A stretch of DNA of 15,965 nt from Thermoplasmatales archaeon ex4484_6 (GCA_002254385.1 NJDO01000033.1:1-15965); one strand, 5' to 3'; shown: positions 7,801 to 13,276, counted from the first letter of the stretch. Translations and numbers: made by a program. Notes: generated by a model not told the origin, from the letters alone.

Positions 7801-8933
7801 AAGGAGACGGACCTCCCGGTGGGAGCTTCACGAGGGGGGCATCCATTTCGGTGATGATCCCGGTGTCGGACCCTGACGAGTCCGTTATGCCCCCTGCCGT
7901 TGCCGCGGTCCTATCGGACCCGGGCGATAACGAGAGGGAAATCTATCTCAAGAACCAGGGAAGCGGAGCATATGCCGCCCGTATTTCCACAGATGGGACC
8001 TGGGAGGTGGGGATATACTCGCTGCGGGTGACCGCAGTGGACCAGGACGGTTTCTCGGCATTGCTCGAGGTCGGGAACCTTTTCTCTCTCGATGCCGACT
8101 ACCCCATCTTCGACGAGGGTAGTGTCACGGTTCACCCCAACCTCACAACCGAGGCAGAAATATACATCGCCGTATTCCCCGCATCCTCCAGACCGGTCTC
8201 GGTAACCCTGATCCTGTTGGACGGGAACGATTCCGTGGTGGGCGAGATGGAACTCCATGAGGGTGCGGGTTTCGGACTCTGGGAAGGGAATGGGATCGCT
8301 TCCGGCCTGCCCCTGCGAGGGGCGCTTCATGTCATCGACGATCTGGGACGGGAGATATGGATGAACGAGACGCTGGATTTCCAGTACCCGTCACCCGGGG
8401 GTGATGTGGGGCCGTCATCTCTCTCCCCGGATGATACCGGACCGGACCTGCTTGTGTTCTTCCTCGTACTGGGGATACTGCTCCTTTCCGGCCTGGTCGC
8501 TGTAATCTCGATAATAGCATACCGGTCCTCCCGGGAAAGGAGGATGATGGCGGCACCTCCGCCATCCGCCCTCCCCCTCCTTCATGAATCCTCCCGGCAG
8601 ACCCTCCCGGGATCGAGCGGGGCCTCTCTGCCTCCCGCAGGTTCGGGAGCCGGAACGGAAGCGAAAGGAGCACCGGCACCATTGCCACCCGGCCAGCAGC
8701 TGGAGGAGGGAGGTTCATACCATCGACCCATCGAGGGAGCGGGCGAACCGGTACCCCCGGCCCGGGAGATCGAGGTCGCAGGGGATGATGAGAGTGTATC
8801 GGCACCACTGGAGGATGGTGGAACCGCAAGCGAGGCGGGATCACAGGCCTCCCCCGTCCCTGCCGGGAACAGCCTCCAGGAGGATGCGATCACCGCTCCG
8901 GGGGGAGACGGGAGAACATTGGAGAAGGTTTAA
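4845..8933 (+). CDS. TIGR03790-type giant cell-surface protein, C-terminally anchored
   Basis: A 1362-residue secreted protein. Layout: signal peptide (1 to about 24); TIGR03790-like N-terminal part (from about 58, ALIVNDNSEISREIGTYFA, with RRGLPVENII); a jelly-roll/CBM-like insertion (about 300-442, opening NGGFETG); return of the TIGR03790-like part (about 452-545, ending VVGDPKCTPY); a CARDB-like unit (about 550-645); then five beta-sandwich units whose openings fall near 653, 760, 866, 972 and 1083. A single membrane helix follows (about 1201-1226, LLVFFLVLGILLLSGLV), then a basic stop-transfer (RSSRERR) and a 130-residue Pro/Gly/Ala/Glu-rich tail. Many NxS/T sequons suggest glycosylation. 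I see only one cysteine, C540. ATG 4845 is chosen because GGAGTGA is 4 nt upstream and the signal peptide begins there; the reading extends upstream to 4782. The biochemical activity of this family is unknown to me. Adhesion or polymer binding is plausible. Confidence 0.8.
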   Translation: MRTLWMNVPVILLLLLSSGMLAAGTDDHRTSSGPVPSTWTRSGTNITGLYGGIITYEDTALIVNDNSEISREIGTYFAMRRGLPVENIINITAPTTEIIDFDQFDDMMAQIKENLSERGLTDRINYLVTTKGVPLKITSGYTNMNDQRYYSSASVDSELMLMDSEYEGAIHGRWWIPNPYFKEDTDSLDPFSREEYGIRLVTRLTGYTLEEAKRLVDLAEPSLGVRGVAYLDMDPSKGISSGGYGVGNLWMTNADSWLRENGWPSHLDSNSTFMTDLENVSAYFSWGSNDARWAVEHVTNGGFETGTGTIPSSWTVSVDNGSVERTSSQARSGSWSLMMNGSSSGIQSAYQDIDLTFEDHRYYIEGTALLQGVSGRARMYVKGYDRSGNRVLFHELFNMTGTRSWRTAQDPIENVSGLSRLRFAVDLTGEGIVYFDNMRVRVIRPHNKWLPGSIAETIVSTGGRSQNYGTWYGQSLIADLIRDGVTGVKGYAWEPFISAISHADILFPAYYSGYSLAESYWMGSELGSWMGYVVGDPKCTPYLDERPDMGFSDTPQPVRALVDENGIPHLSMSLHNKGRGDVVDGLVELFVDNTSVWKERVSISAGGDLVINISSVDEPLIGHHMFRVVLNGDRSIWEYDFKNNQWEGELTVNSIPTLDISLEDFNAVRTVPFDFWATVSDDDGDVEYENLDVMITGPLAKVYEPQLVNTTVDGVSKSFMLRFVPPWNASIGYYSVEGRYVDPMGSFSEQLLYSRFKVLNHEPSINGTLGLPDEGNGIPRGGTFLLNVSWSDPDSQEGSIIPTAHAERALGGRIDPVNFTMTGSGQGSFLFELPVNEASGEWGLVTTITDRDGGTASWSAEIMTFNIPPSIVLVDSGPRNITRLQETHFTIRYLDPEGSSAKDARIAVFGPAEGDGTTIFEKEMTLQSGREETFTISGASLALGTYSLTTTVEDDERAGATLRVDELFHVSGTPPIIGEPVISYEEGDGPPGGSFTRGASISVMIPVSDPDESVMPPAVAAVLSDPGDNEREIYLKNQGSGAYAARISTDGTWEVGIYSLRVTAVDQDGFSALLEVGNLFSLDADYPIFDEGSVTVHPNLTTEAEIYIAVFPASSRPVSVTLILLDGNDSVVGEMELHEGAGFGLWEGNGIASGLPLRGALHVIDDLGREIWMNETLDFQYPSPGGDVGPSSLSPDDTGPDLLVFFLVLGILLLSGLVAVISIIAYRSSRERRMMAAPPPSALPLLHESSRQTLPGSSGASLPPAGSGAGTEAKGAPAPLPPGQQLEEGGSYHRPIEGAGEPVPPAREIEVAGDDESVSAPLEDGGTASEAGSQASPVPAGNSLQEDAITAPGGDGRTLEKV

Positions 8934-8936
8934 TTA
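8929..8936 (+). promoter_or_regulatory. TATA-like element overlapping the upstream stop codon, for the nog1-like gene
   Basis: TTTAATTA includes the TAA stop of the surface-protein gene. From its centre, transcription would start near 8958, which is downstream of GTG 8947 and just before ATG 8962. It therefore supports ATG 8962 on a nearly leaderless transcript. Confidence 0.5.
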
Positions 8937-8961
8937 CAAGTAAGATGTGGCTCCCGATGAG

Positions 8962-9996
8962 ATGTTCGTCATACCCACCATAATGACCGCCGAGGAGCTC
9001 CTGCGTAAGGCTTTCAGGAGAGCCTCGAAGGTGCAGATAAGGGACCCGGATTACAGGTTCAGGATGCAGAAGCTGAACAAGGCAAAGGTGGATTCCTTTG
9101 CCTCTGTGATAGACACGGCCCTTGAAAGATATGTCAGGGCATTCCCCTCTTTCGACAATCTGCCCCCTTTCTACATCGCACTGATAGACCTCCTCGAACC
9201 TATAGATGATATCAAGAGAATGCTGGGAAGGCTCGAGGGCGCCAGGAAGCAGGTCCTGTCCATACAGGCAAAGACTGTCAGGCAGATCAACAGAACCGCC
9301 AAACCGGCCTACATGGACCTCAAGAGGAACGAGGCGTTCGGAAGGATATCCTCAATGATAAAGGAGCTGGATGAGGATCTCAAACACCTGAACGTTGTCA
9401 GGGAGAAACTGAAACAGCTCCCTTCCATACCCACGAGCCACCCAACCATTGTCGTGGCCGGATACCCCAGCGTGGGAAAATCGCAGCTTGTCAAGATGAT
9501 GTCCACGGCGGATCCGAAGGTGGCATCATACCCCTTCACAACCCAGGAGCTGACCGTCGGTTATTTCGAGGAGAATCGGACCAGATACCAGATTGTGGAT
9601 ACACCCGGTCTCCTGGACAGACCTTTCGAGAAGAGGAACAACGTCGAGAAACAGGCGATACTTGCCCTCACACTCCTTTCCAATACCTGCATCTTCATGG
9701 TGGATCCCACAGGGCACTGCGGTTATACTATCGAGCCCCAGCTGGAGCTCATGGAGAGCATCGCGGATTCGGTACCGGAGATGGACCTGATACTGGTCAT
9801 CAACAAATCGGACATGGAGCTTCCCGAAGGCGTGGACAAGGACAGCATCCGCAGGGCGGCGGAAAAACTCGGTGACCGCATCGTCCGAACGGTCGAGGTC
9901 TCCGCAGCCTCCGGGGAGGGATTGGAGGAACTGAGGGAAGTTGTGATGAAGACATTGATAATGCACGAGGAGAAGCCCTGGGAGAACTTCGGCTGA
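8962..9996 (+). CDS. Nog1-family GTP-binding protein
   Basis: A 344-residue Obg/Nog1-type GTPase. The N-terminal helical domain opens FVIPTIMTAEELLRKAFRRA, the hallmark start of archaeal and eukaryotic Nog1, and includes the PSFDNLPPFY segment. The G domain shows G1 GYPSVGKS (about 167-174), G3 DTPG (213-216), G4 NKSD (281-284) and G5 SAASGEG. Nog1 proteins act in assembly of the large ribosomal subunit; the archaeal protein is presumed to do the same in the cytosol. Length matches archaeal Nog1, which lacks the long eukaryotic C-terminus. An in-frame GTG at 8947 would add five residues (VAPDE), but promoter spacing and homologous starts favour ATG 8962. The gene converges with the minus-strand gene ending 13 nt away. 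Confidence 0.9.
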   Translation: MFVIPTIMTAEELLRKAFRRASKVQIRDPDYRFRMQKLNKAKVDSFASVIDTALERYVRAFPSFDNLPPFYIALIDLLEPIDDIKRMLGRLEGARKQVLSIQAKTVRQINRTAKPAYMDLKRNEAFGRISSMIKELDEDLKHLNVVREKLKQLPSIPTSHPTIVVAGYPSVGKSQLVKMMSTADPKVASYPFTTQELTVGYFEENRTRYQIVDTPGLLDRPFEKRNNVEKQAILALTLLSNTCIFMVDPTGHCGYTIEPQLELMESIADSVPEMDLILVINKSDMELPEGVDKDSIRRAAEKLGDRIVRTVEVSAASGEGLEELREVVMKTLIMHEEKPWENFG

Positions 9997-10009
9997 AAGT
10001 CCCGGACGA

Positions 10010-10669
10010 TCACTGTCCCCCGAGCAGTTCCTCTATCTCCAGATTCTCCTCAAGGTAGTTGATGATCCTTCTCAGCATCTCGCCGGAGATCTCGCCCTTG
10101 ATCCTGATATCGATATCGTGGCCAAGTTTGGTGTGTATGCGGTCCACCTTTATCCTTGCGGACAGGTCGCCATCCTCATGTTCGAGGATCTCCGCCCTTG
10201 CCTCCTCCACCGAGGGGGATACGCTCCCAAGCTCCTTGATGTTCTTCAGGACCTTCCTCAGGTCGAAATCCAGTTCGGGATTCTCGTAAACCTTGATCCC
10301 GTCGACCTCCACGCTGGCAAGGTTGCGGAAGCGTGCCTTTGCGAAGGCTCTCAGGACCTTCTCCAGGGTATCGAGAACATCCAGGTCCGCCTCCCTCGCA
10401 TCCAGACCTATCAGGTGAATGAATTCCATGAGGGGGCCTTTTCTGCCTTCCAGGTGCTTCACATCGAGGTCTATCTTCAGATGGGGGTCGGAAACACCCT
10501 TGACTATGAACTTCTCCCCCTCCTCCCTCCTGCCCTCGTGTATTATTTCCATTTCGGGAATGGGAAAGATACCGATGAACTGACCCTCGAGCCTTGCCGA
10601 ATGTCTCTTGGAGCTTCCGTTCAGGACCTTCAGGTCCTTCTCCATGCCGTAGGGTTCCTTGGTGGACAT
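10010..10669 (-). CDS. Conserved-looking protein of unknown function, 219 residues
   Basis: I do not recognise it. It is a soluble, charged protein without cysteine, signal peptide or membrane segment. Predicted character is alpha/beta. An N-terminal segment has GQFIGIFPIPEMEIIHE; a middle helix reads DVLDTLEKVLRAFAKARFRN; a beta-rich C-terminal half (ARIKVDRIHTKLGHDIDIRI) ends in an amphipathic helix, GEMLRRIINYLEENLEIEEL. Coding is supported by AGG/GAG-rich codon use like its neighbours and by tight packing against nog1. A plus-strand reading overlaps it (10118-10702) but has poor protein character. I chose ATG 10669 because a TATA-like box lies about 26 nt upstream (leaderless); ATG 10684 and ATG 10645 are alternatives. 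It is divergent from the zinc-finger cluster, sharing a short intergenic region of about 100 bp. Confidence 0.7.
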   Translation of the reverse strand: MSTKEPYGMEKDLKVLNGSSKRHSARLEGQFIGIFPIPEMEIIHEGRREEGEKFIVKGVSDPHLKIDLDVKHLEGRKGPLMEFIHLIGLDAREADLDVLDTLEKVLRAFAKARFRNLASVEVDGIKVYENPELDFDLRKVLKNIKELGSVSPSVEEARAEILEHEDGDLSARIKVDRIHTKLGHDIDIRIKGEISGEMLRRIINYLEENLEIEELLGGQ

Positions 10670-10690
10670 GGATCCGTGATGCATCTCCGC

Positions 10691-10698
10691 ATATTAAT
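10691..10698 (-). promoter_or_regulatory. TATA-like box of the minus-strand unknown gene
   Basis: Read on the minus strand this is ATTAATAT, centred about 26 nt before ATG 10669. It suggests a leaderless transcript from that start. Confidence 0.45.
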
Positions 10699-10734
10699 CT
10701 GAATCCATTGCTCCATATCAAATGAGTGAAAAAA

Positions 10735-10744
10735 GAAATACTTG
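10735..10744 (+). promoter_or_regulatory. Weak TATA-like element of the zinc-finger/coiled-coil cluster
   Basis: GAAATACTTG follows an A-rich run (10729-10734) and lies about 30 nt before ATG 10772, with no good ribosome binding site in between. A near-leaderless transcript covering the four following genes is likely. Confidence 0.35.
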
Positions 10745-10771
10745 AAATGACATGATAAGGCCGGTCGGATC

Positions 10772-11188
10772 ATGGCACAAATAGCTGACAGCATCCATAT
10801 AATAATCCTGACGGTGATGTTCATCATCGTGCTGATATACAGCACGGTGGTCATAGTGAGGATGCTGCGAAGGAAGCTGAGGATCCGTGATGCTTCCAGG
10901 GAGATATCCCTTCTGAAGATGGACCTTCTATCGAAGCAGGCCCATCTGCAGAACCTGATAGAGGATTCCGTGGAATGGACCCAGTCCGACCTGAGGGAAT
11001 ATGACGAGACCCTGGACGATACACGTATACTGAAGGGAAAACTGGACAAGGGAATGACCGTCGCGGATGCCAGGACAAAGAAGCTGGAACTCATGAACGA
11101 GACAGTGGACCTTTTCGAGACCCTGCAGAAGATCCGTTCATTCGAGAACAGGCTTGAGGACGCCCCCGAGGGAAGGAGGAGGACCTGA
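10772..11188 (+). CDS. Small membrane-anchored coiled-coil protein A1
   Basis: A 138-residue protein with one N-terminal membrane helix (about residues 8-31, IHIIILTVMFIIVLIYSTVV), followed by basic residues (RMLRRKLRIR) that fix the rest in the cytoplasm. The remainder is a long charged helical, coiled-coil-like region (about 40-130) ending in the basic tail GRRRT. There are no cysteines. I do not recognise a family. It is the first of four closely packed genes; its TGA overlaps the ATG of the next gene by one base, so the two are translationally coupled. It may scaffold or tether the zinc-ribbon protein at the membrane; this is inferred from layout only. Confidence 0.75.
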   Translation: MAQIADSIHIIILTVMFIIVLIYSTVVIVRMLRRKLRIRDASREISLLKMDLLSKQAHLQNLIEDSVEWTQSDLREYDETLDDTRILKGKLDKGMTVADARTKKLELMNETVDLFETLQKIRSFENRLEDAPEGRRRT

Positions 11189-11568
11189 TGTCCGCCGGAA
11201 GCAGAAGGGAGAGGAAGAAGAAAAAGGAGATGATCGAGGTCTCGGGCCCCACGGCCCAGGCCGTGAGGGAGTTCACCTATGCCCACAGGGATGGGCACAG
11301 GAGGGAGGACCTTGAAGCCCTCAGATTGTACATCCGCGATCTTTACGGGGAGAGCATATCCGTAGAGGGATTGAACGCTCTCGTGGAGCAGGCGCGCATC
11401 GAGTTCAAGGCGCGTGCGGTGAACGAGGACATGGAGTCCATACTGTTCTCTCCGGACAGGCCGGTTCCGAAATTCAAGCTGGGCTCCGCTTTCTGCAGCA
11501 AATGCTCGAGGTTCAAGAATTACAAGAAGGAGTGCCCGTTCTGCGGGTATCATGAAATCACGGTGTGA
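11188..11568 (+). CDS. Small protein with C-terminal zinc ribbon
   Basis: A 126-residue protein. A very basic N-terminus (RRERKKKKE) precedes a helical middle part (about 22-85). The C-terminal zinc ribbon has C103, C106, C116 and C119 in the order C-X2-C-X9-C-X2-C, with CPFCG as the second knuckle. Such ribbons bind one zinc and usually mediate nucleic-acid or protein contacts. The family is not recognised. The start is ATG 11188, with an excellent AAGGAGGAGG site at 11173-11182 inside the preceding gene. Its TGA lies within the perfect ribosome binding site of the next gene, so coupling continues downstream. The basic N-terminus could bind RNA or acidic membrane lipids; this is not shown. 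Confidence 0.78.
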   Translation: MSAGSRRERKKKKEMIEVSGPTAQAVREFTYAHRDGHRREDLEALRLYIRDLYGESISVEGLNALVEQARIEFKARAVNEDMESILFSPDRPVPKFKLGSAFCSKCSRFKNYKKECPFCGYHEITV

Positions 11569-11573
11569 GGTGA
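11567..11573 (+). promoter_or_regulatory. Perfect Shine-Dalgarno sequence pointing to a CTG start at 11580
   Basis: GAGGTGA matches the archaeal 16S rRNA 3' end over seven bases. The only codon at proper spacing (6 nt) and in frame with the following membrane coiled-coil gene is CTG 11580. The nearest in-frame ATG is 11646, far too distant for this site to serve. Confidence 0.55.
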
Positions 11574-11645
11574 GGACAGCTGTTCCCGGACATATCAACA
11601 TGGGCGGCCGCCAATGGAGCGGGTCAGACTCTGCAGGACAACCTG

Positions 11646-12059
11646 ATGCTGATCATATTCTCCACGGGAGTGGCTGTATTTATCATAGCGCTTTTCACCA
11701 TACTCGATCAGTGGTCGAGACTGAGCACCAGGAGCAAGCTTGACGAGCTGGATGCCAAGCTCCAGAAGCTGAAAAGATATGCCCAGTACCAGAAGAGAAA
11801 GGCTCTGAGGGACTCCATAGCGATGCTCAAACCGAAGGAGAGGGAACATCTGTACTCCCTCTGGGAGGACAATGCCGTCGTGTCCCGGAAGACCCTGTTC
11901 CGCCTCAATGAACTGGAGGACCGTCTGAGAAGGTCAGAGAGGGGAGCCGAGCTCAGATGGGCGGAGGCGCGGATACGGGAGATCCGGGATGCCGAGATGA
12001 AACTGTTTCCCGAGGCATTCACCGAGAACGGTTCCGGGCGCAGGAAGAGGAGGAAATGA
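11646..12059 (+). CDS. Small membrane-anchored coiled-coil protein A2
   Basis: From ATG 11646 this is a 137-residue protein: a membrane helix at the very N-terminus (LIIFSTGVAVFIIALFTIL), then a long basic coiled-coil-like region with heptad-like Leu spacing (SKLDELDAKLQKLKRYAQ; LFRLNELEDRLRRSERGAEL), ending in the basic tail GRRKRRK. It has the same plan as A1, though sequence similarity is weak. The frame is open upstream to 11574 and codes a plausible pre-membrane segment (FPDISTWAAANGAG). A perfect ribosome binding site at 11567-11573 would place the start at CTG 11580, giving 159 residues. ATG 11646 is kept here as the conservative start, with a weak AGGA site about 7 nt upstream. The stop overlaps ATG 12056 of the next gene (ATGA). 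Function unknown. Confidence 0.72.
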   Translation: MLIIFSTGVAVFIIALFTILDQWSRLSTRSKLDELDAKLQKLKRYAQYQKRKALRDSIAMLKPKEREHLYSLWEDNAVVSRKTLFRLNELEDRLRRSERGAELRWAEARIREIRDAEMKLFPEAFTENGSGRRKRRK

Positions 12060-12061
12060 TC

Positions 12062-12406
12062 ATGATGTCCTCCAGGAGGGAGCCGCTGTTCTCGAAGGTC
12101 AGAAGGAACATCAAACCCGTGAGGAAGCAGGGTGACCCGCCCGAGGAGGATATAGAGGCCATGGAGGGTTATGTCTGCGATCTCTGCCTGGCATCCGTTA
12201 AGAGGGCCGAAATAGTACAGTGCCCGTTCTGCGGAAGGTGGGTCTGCAGGAAGGCCTGCTACAGTGATGAGGAGATGAGCTGCATCTCCTGTGCAGGTGT
12301 CATCAAGCTCATGAGGGAATCCACGGTCCTCGAGGATCTGAGACCCGACGGGAAGAGAAAAGGCAGGAAAGGGGAAGGGAAGGGGGATCAGGGCAGCGGT
12401 CCCTGA
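12062..12406 (+). CDS. Small eight-cysteine cross-brace-like zinc-finger protein
   Basis: A 114-residue protein with a basic N-terminus (residues 5-22), an eight-cysteine zinc module, and a Lys/Gly-rich tail (GKRKGRKGEGKG). The cysteines are C39, C42, C54, C57, C62, C66, C74 and C77: C-X2-C-X11-C-X2-C-X4-C-X3-C-X7-C-X2-C. Four cysteine pairs in this order, with CPFCGRWVCRKAC at the centre, resemble two-zinc cross-brace folds such as FYVE, AN1 or RING. I cannot assign one. ATG 12062 is preferred because AGGAGG (12048-12053) is then 8 nt away; ATG 12056 overlaps the previous stop as ATGA but is only 2 nt from the site. It is the last gene of the four-gene cluster. Possible roles are adaptor or nucleic-acid binding; a ubiquitin-like ligase role is not supported. 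Confidence 0.75.
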   Translation: MMSSRREPLFSKVRRNIKPVRKQGDPPEEDIEAMEGYVCDLCLASVKRAEIVQCPFCGRWVCRKACYSDEEMSCISCAGVIKLMRESTVLEDLRPDGKRKGRKGEGKGDQGSGP

Positions 12407-12442
12407 AATGGGCCCCCTGTACCGATTTATACGGCTGCGCCG

Positions 12443-12454
12443 GAAATCTTAAAT
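12443..12454 (+). promoter_or_regulatory. BRE/TATA-like promoter of the membrane winged-helix gene
   Basis: GAAATCTTAAAT lies in GC-rich surroundings and its TATA part (12448-12454) is centred 27 nt before ATG 12478. No ribosome binding site precedes that ATG, so a leaderless transcript is likely. Confidence 0.55.
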
Positions 12455-12477
12455 CATCTTCTGCCTGAAAGTGGAAC

Positions 12478-13218
12478 ATGGATGCAAAGAGAGCCTTCAT
12501 CATCGGTATCGCAGCGACGTTTCTTCTATCCCTTGCAGCCTCATCTCTCGCGGTGTACGTCATGATCGAGGGGGACCCTTTCGGTGGTGGAGGGGATGTC
12601 GGCAGCGGTGCGATCCCCGACAAGGATCCGCAGTCCGAATCCACCGGTGTGCCAGCATCCGCTGACGGGGGACTCCCCGGATATGTCCTGCCCGTGTCGA
12701 TCCTCGGTCTCCTGTCGGCGATGGCATTCCTTCTACTCTCGGGGAGGGTGTACATGAGGTCCAACAAGGGGGAGAACATTGTGAGAATGGACCTTCTCGA
12801 CCTGATAACCGTGAACCCCGGGATCAACCTGACATCCATAAGAAAGGAACTTGAGCTCTCGCAGGGAGCCGTTTCATATCACATAATGAAGCTGGAAAAG
12901 AGCGGAAAGATATTCTCCGACAAGGGATCGAAGGAGAGAAGATACTATCCCTCGTCCATGGGCTACACGAATGCAATGAAGATGGCCAGACGTGACGAGA
13001 TGGAATCCATACTCTCCAACGAAACATCCGCACGGATCGTGGAGCTTCTGAGGGAGGGTTCGAAGAGCCAGAACGAACTCGTCAAGACCCTTGGCATCTC
13101 CCCCTCGACCGTGCACTGGCACATGGAAAGGATGAGGAGTGCCTCGATGGTGAGAAAGGAGCAGAGAGGGAGGTCCGTTTACTACGAACTGTTGGACCTC
13201 TCCGACCTCAATACCTGA
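12478..13218 (+). CDS. Membrane-anchored protein with two winged-helix domains
   Basis: A 246-residue protein with two membrane helices: residues about 5-29 (FIIGIAATFLLSLAASSLAV) and 67-91 (GYVLPVSILGLLSAMAFLLL). They enclose an external loop of about 37 residues rich in Gly, Asp, Ser and Pro. Two winged helix-turn-helix units follow in the cytoplasm. The first (about 96-160) shows INLTSIRKELELSQGAVSYH and HIMKLEKSGKI. The second (about 170-240) shows QNELVKTLGISPSTVHWHME and a wing ending GRSVYYELL. Positive residues after the second helix place the DNA-binding part inside. Such membrane-bound ArsR/MarR-like regulators are common in Euryarchaeota, and their targets are mostly unknown. The gene is monocistronic as judged from flanking promoters. 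It could control the adjacent zinc-finger cluster or the genes after it, but no operator was identified. Confidence 0.83.
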   Translation: MDAKRAFIIGIAATFLLSLAASSLAVYVMIEGDPFGGGGDVGSGAIPDKDPQSESTGVPASADGGLPGYVLPVSILGLLSAMAFLLLSGRVYMRSNKGENIVRMDLLDLITVNPGINLTSIRKELELSQGAVSYHIMKLEKSGKIFSDKGSKERRYYPSSMGYTNAMKMARRDEMESILSNETSARIVELLREGSKSQNELVKTLGISPSTVHWHMERMRSASMVRKEQRGRSVYYELLDLSDLNT

Positions 13219-13229
13219 ATATCAATCAT

Positions 13230-13242
13230 AAAAGTTTTTAAT
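13230..13242 (+). promoter_or_regulatory. BRE/TATA promoter of the 13277 gene and arcS
   Basis: AAAAGTTTTTAAT is a clear archaeal promoter-like element 12 nt after the winged-helix gene's stop. The predicted transcript start is near 13263, giving a very short leader that just includes GGTGAG at 13265-13270. Confidence 0.6.
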
Positions 13243-13264
13243 GGAAGAAACCCTAACAATCTGC

Positions 13265-13270
13265 GGTGAG
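13265..13270 (+). promoter_or_regulatory. Ribosome binding site selecting the TTG 13277 start
   Basis: GGTGAG is 6 nt before TTG 13277, an optimal distance. No in-frame ATG occurs before residue 20 of the reading, so TTG is the probable start. Confidence 0.65.
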
Positions 13271-13276
13271 TAGTTA

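Noticed and set aside
10118..10702. 194-codon plus-strand open frame opposite the unknown minus gene
   Set aside because: The minus strand has the neighbouring genes' AGG/GAG codon habit and a TATA box at proper spacing; this frame does not.
11552..11743. Short plus-strand reading between the zinc ribbon and A2 genes, including ATG 11600
   Set aside because: ATG 11600 is 26 nt from the strong ribosome site, and the product is low in hydrophobic order and overlaps A2 out of frame.
12176..12292. RING-type ubiquitin ligase domain
   Set aside because: The histidine of the RING signature is missing, and no ubiquitin-like, E1 or E2 gene is present in the window.
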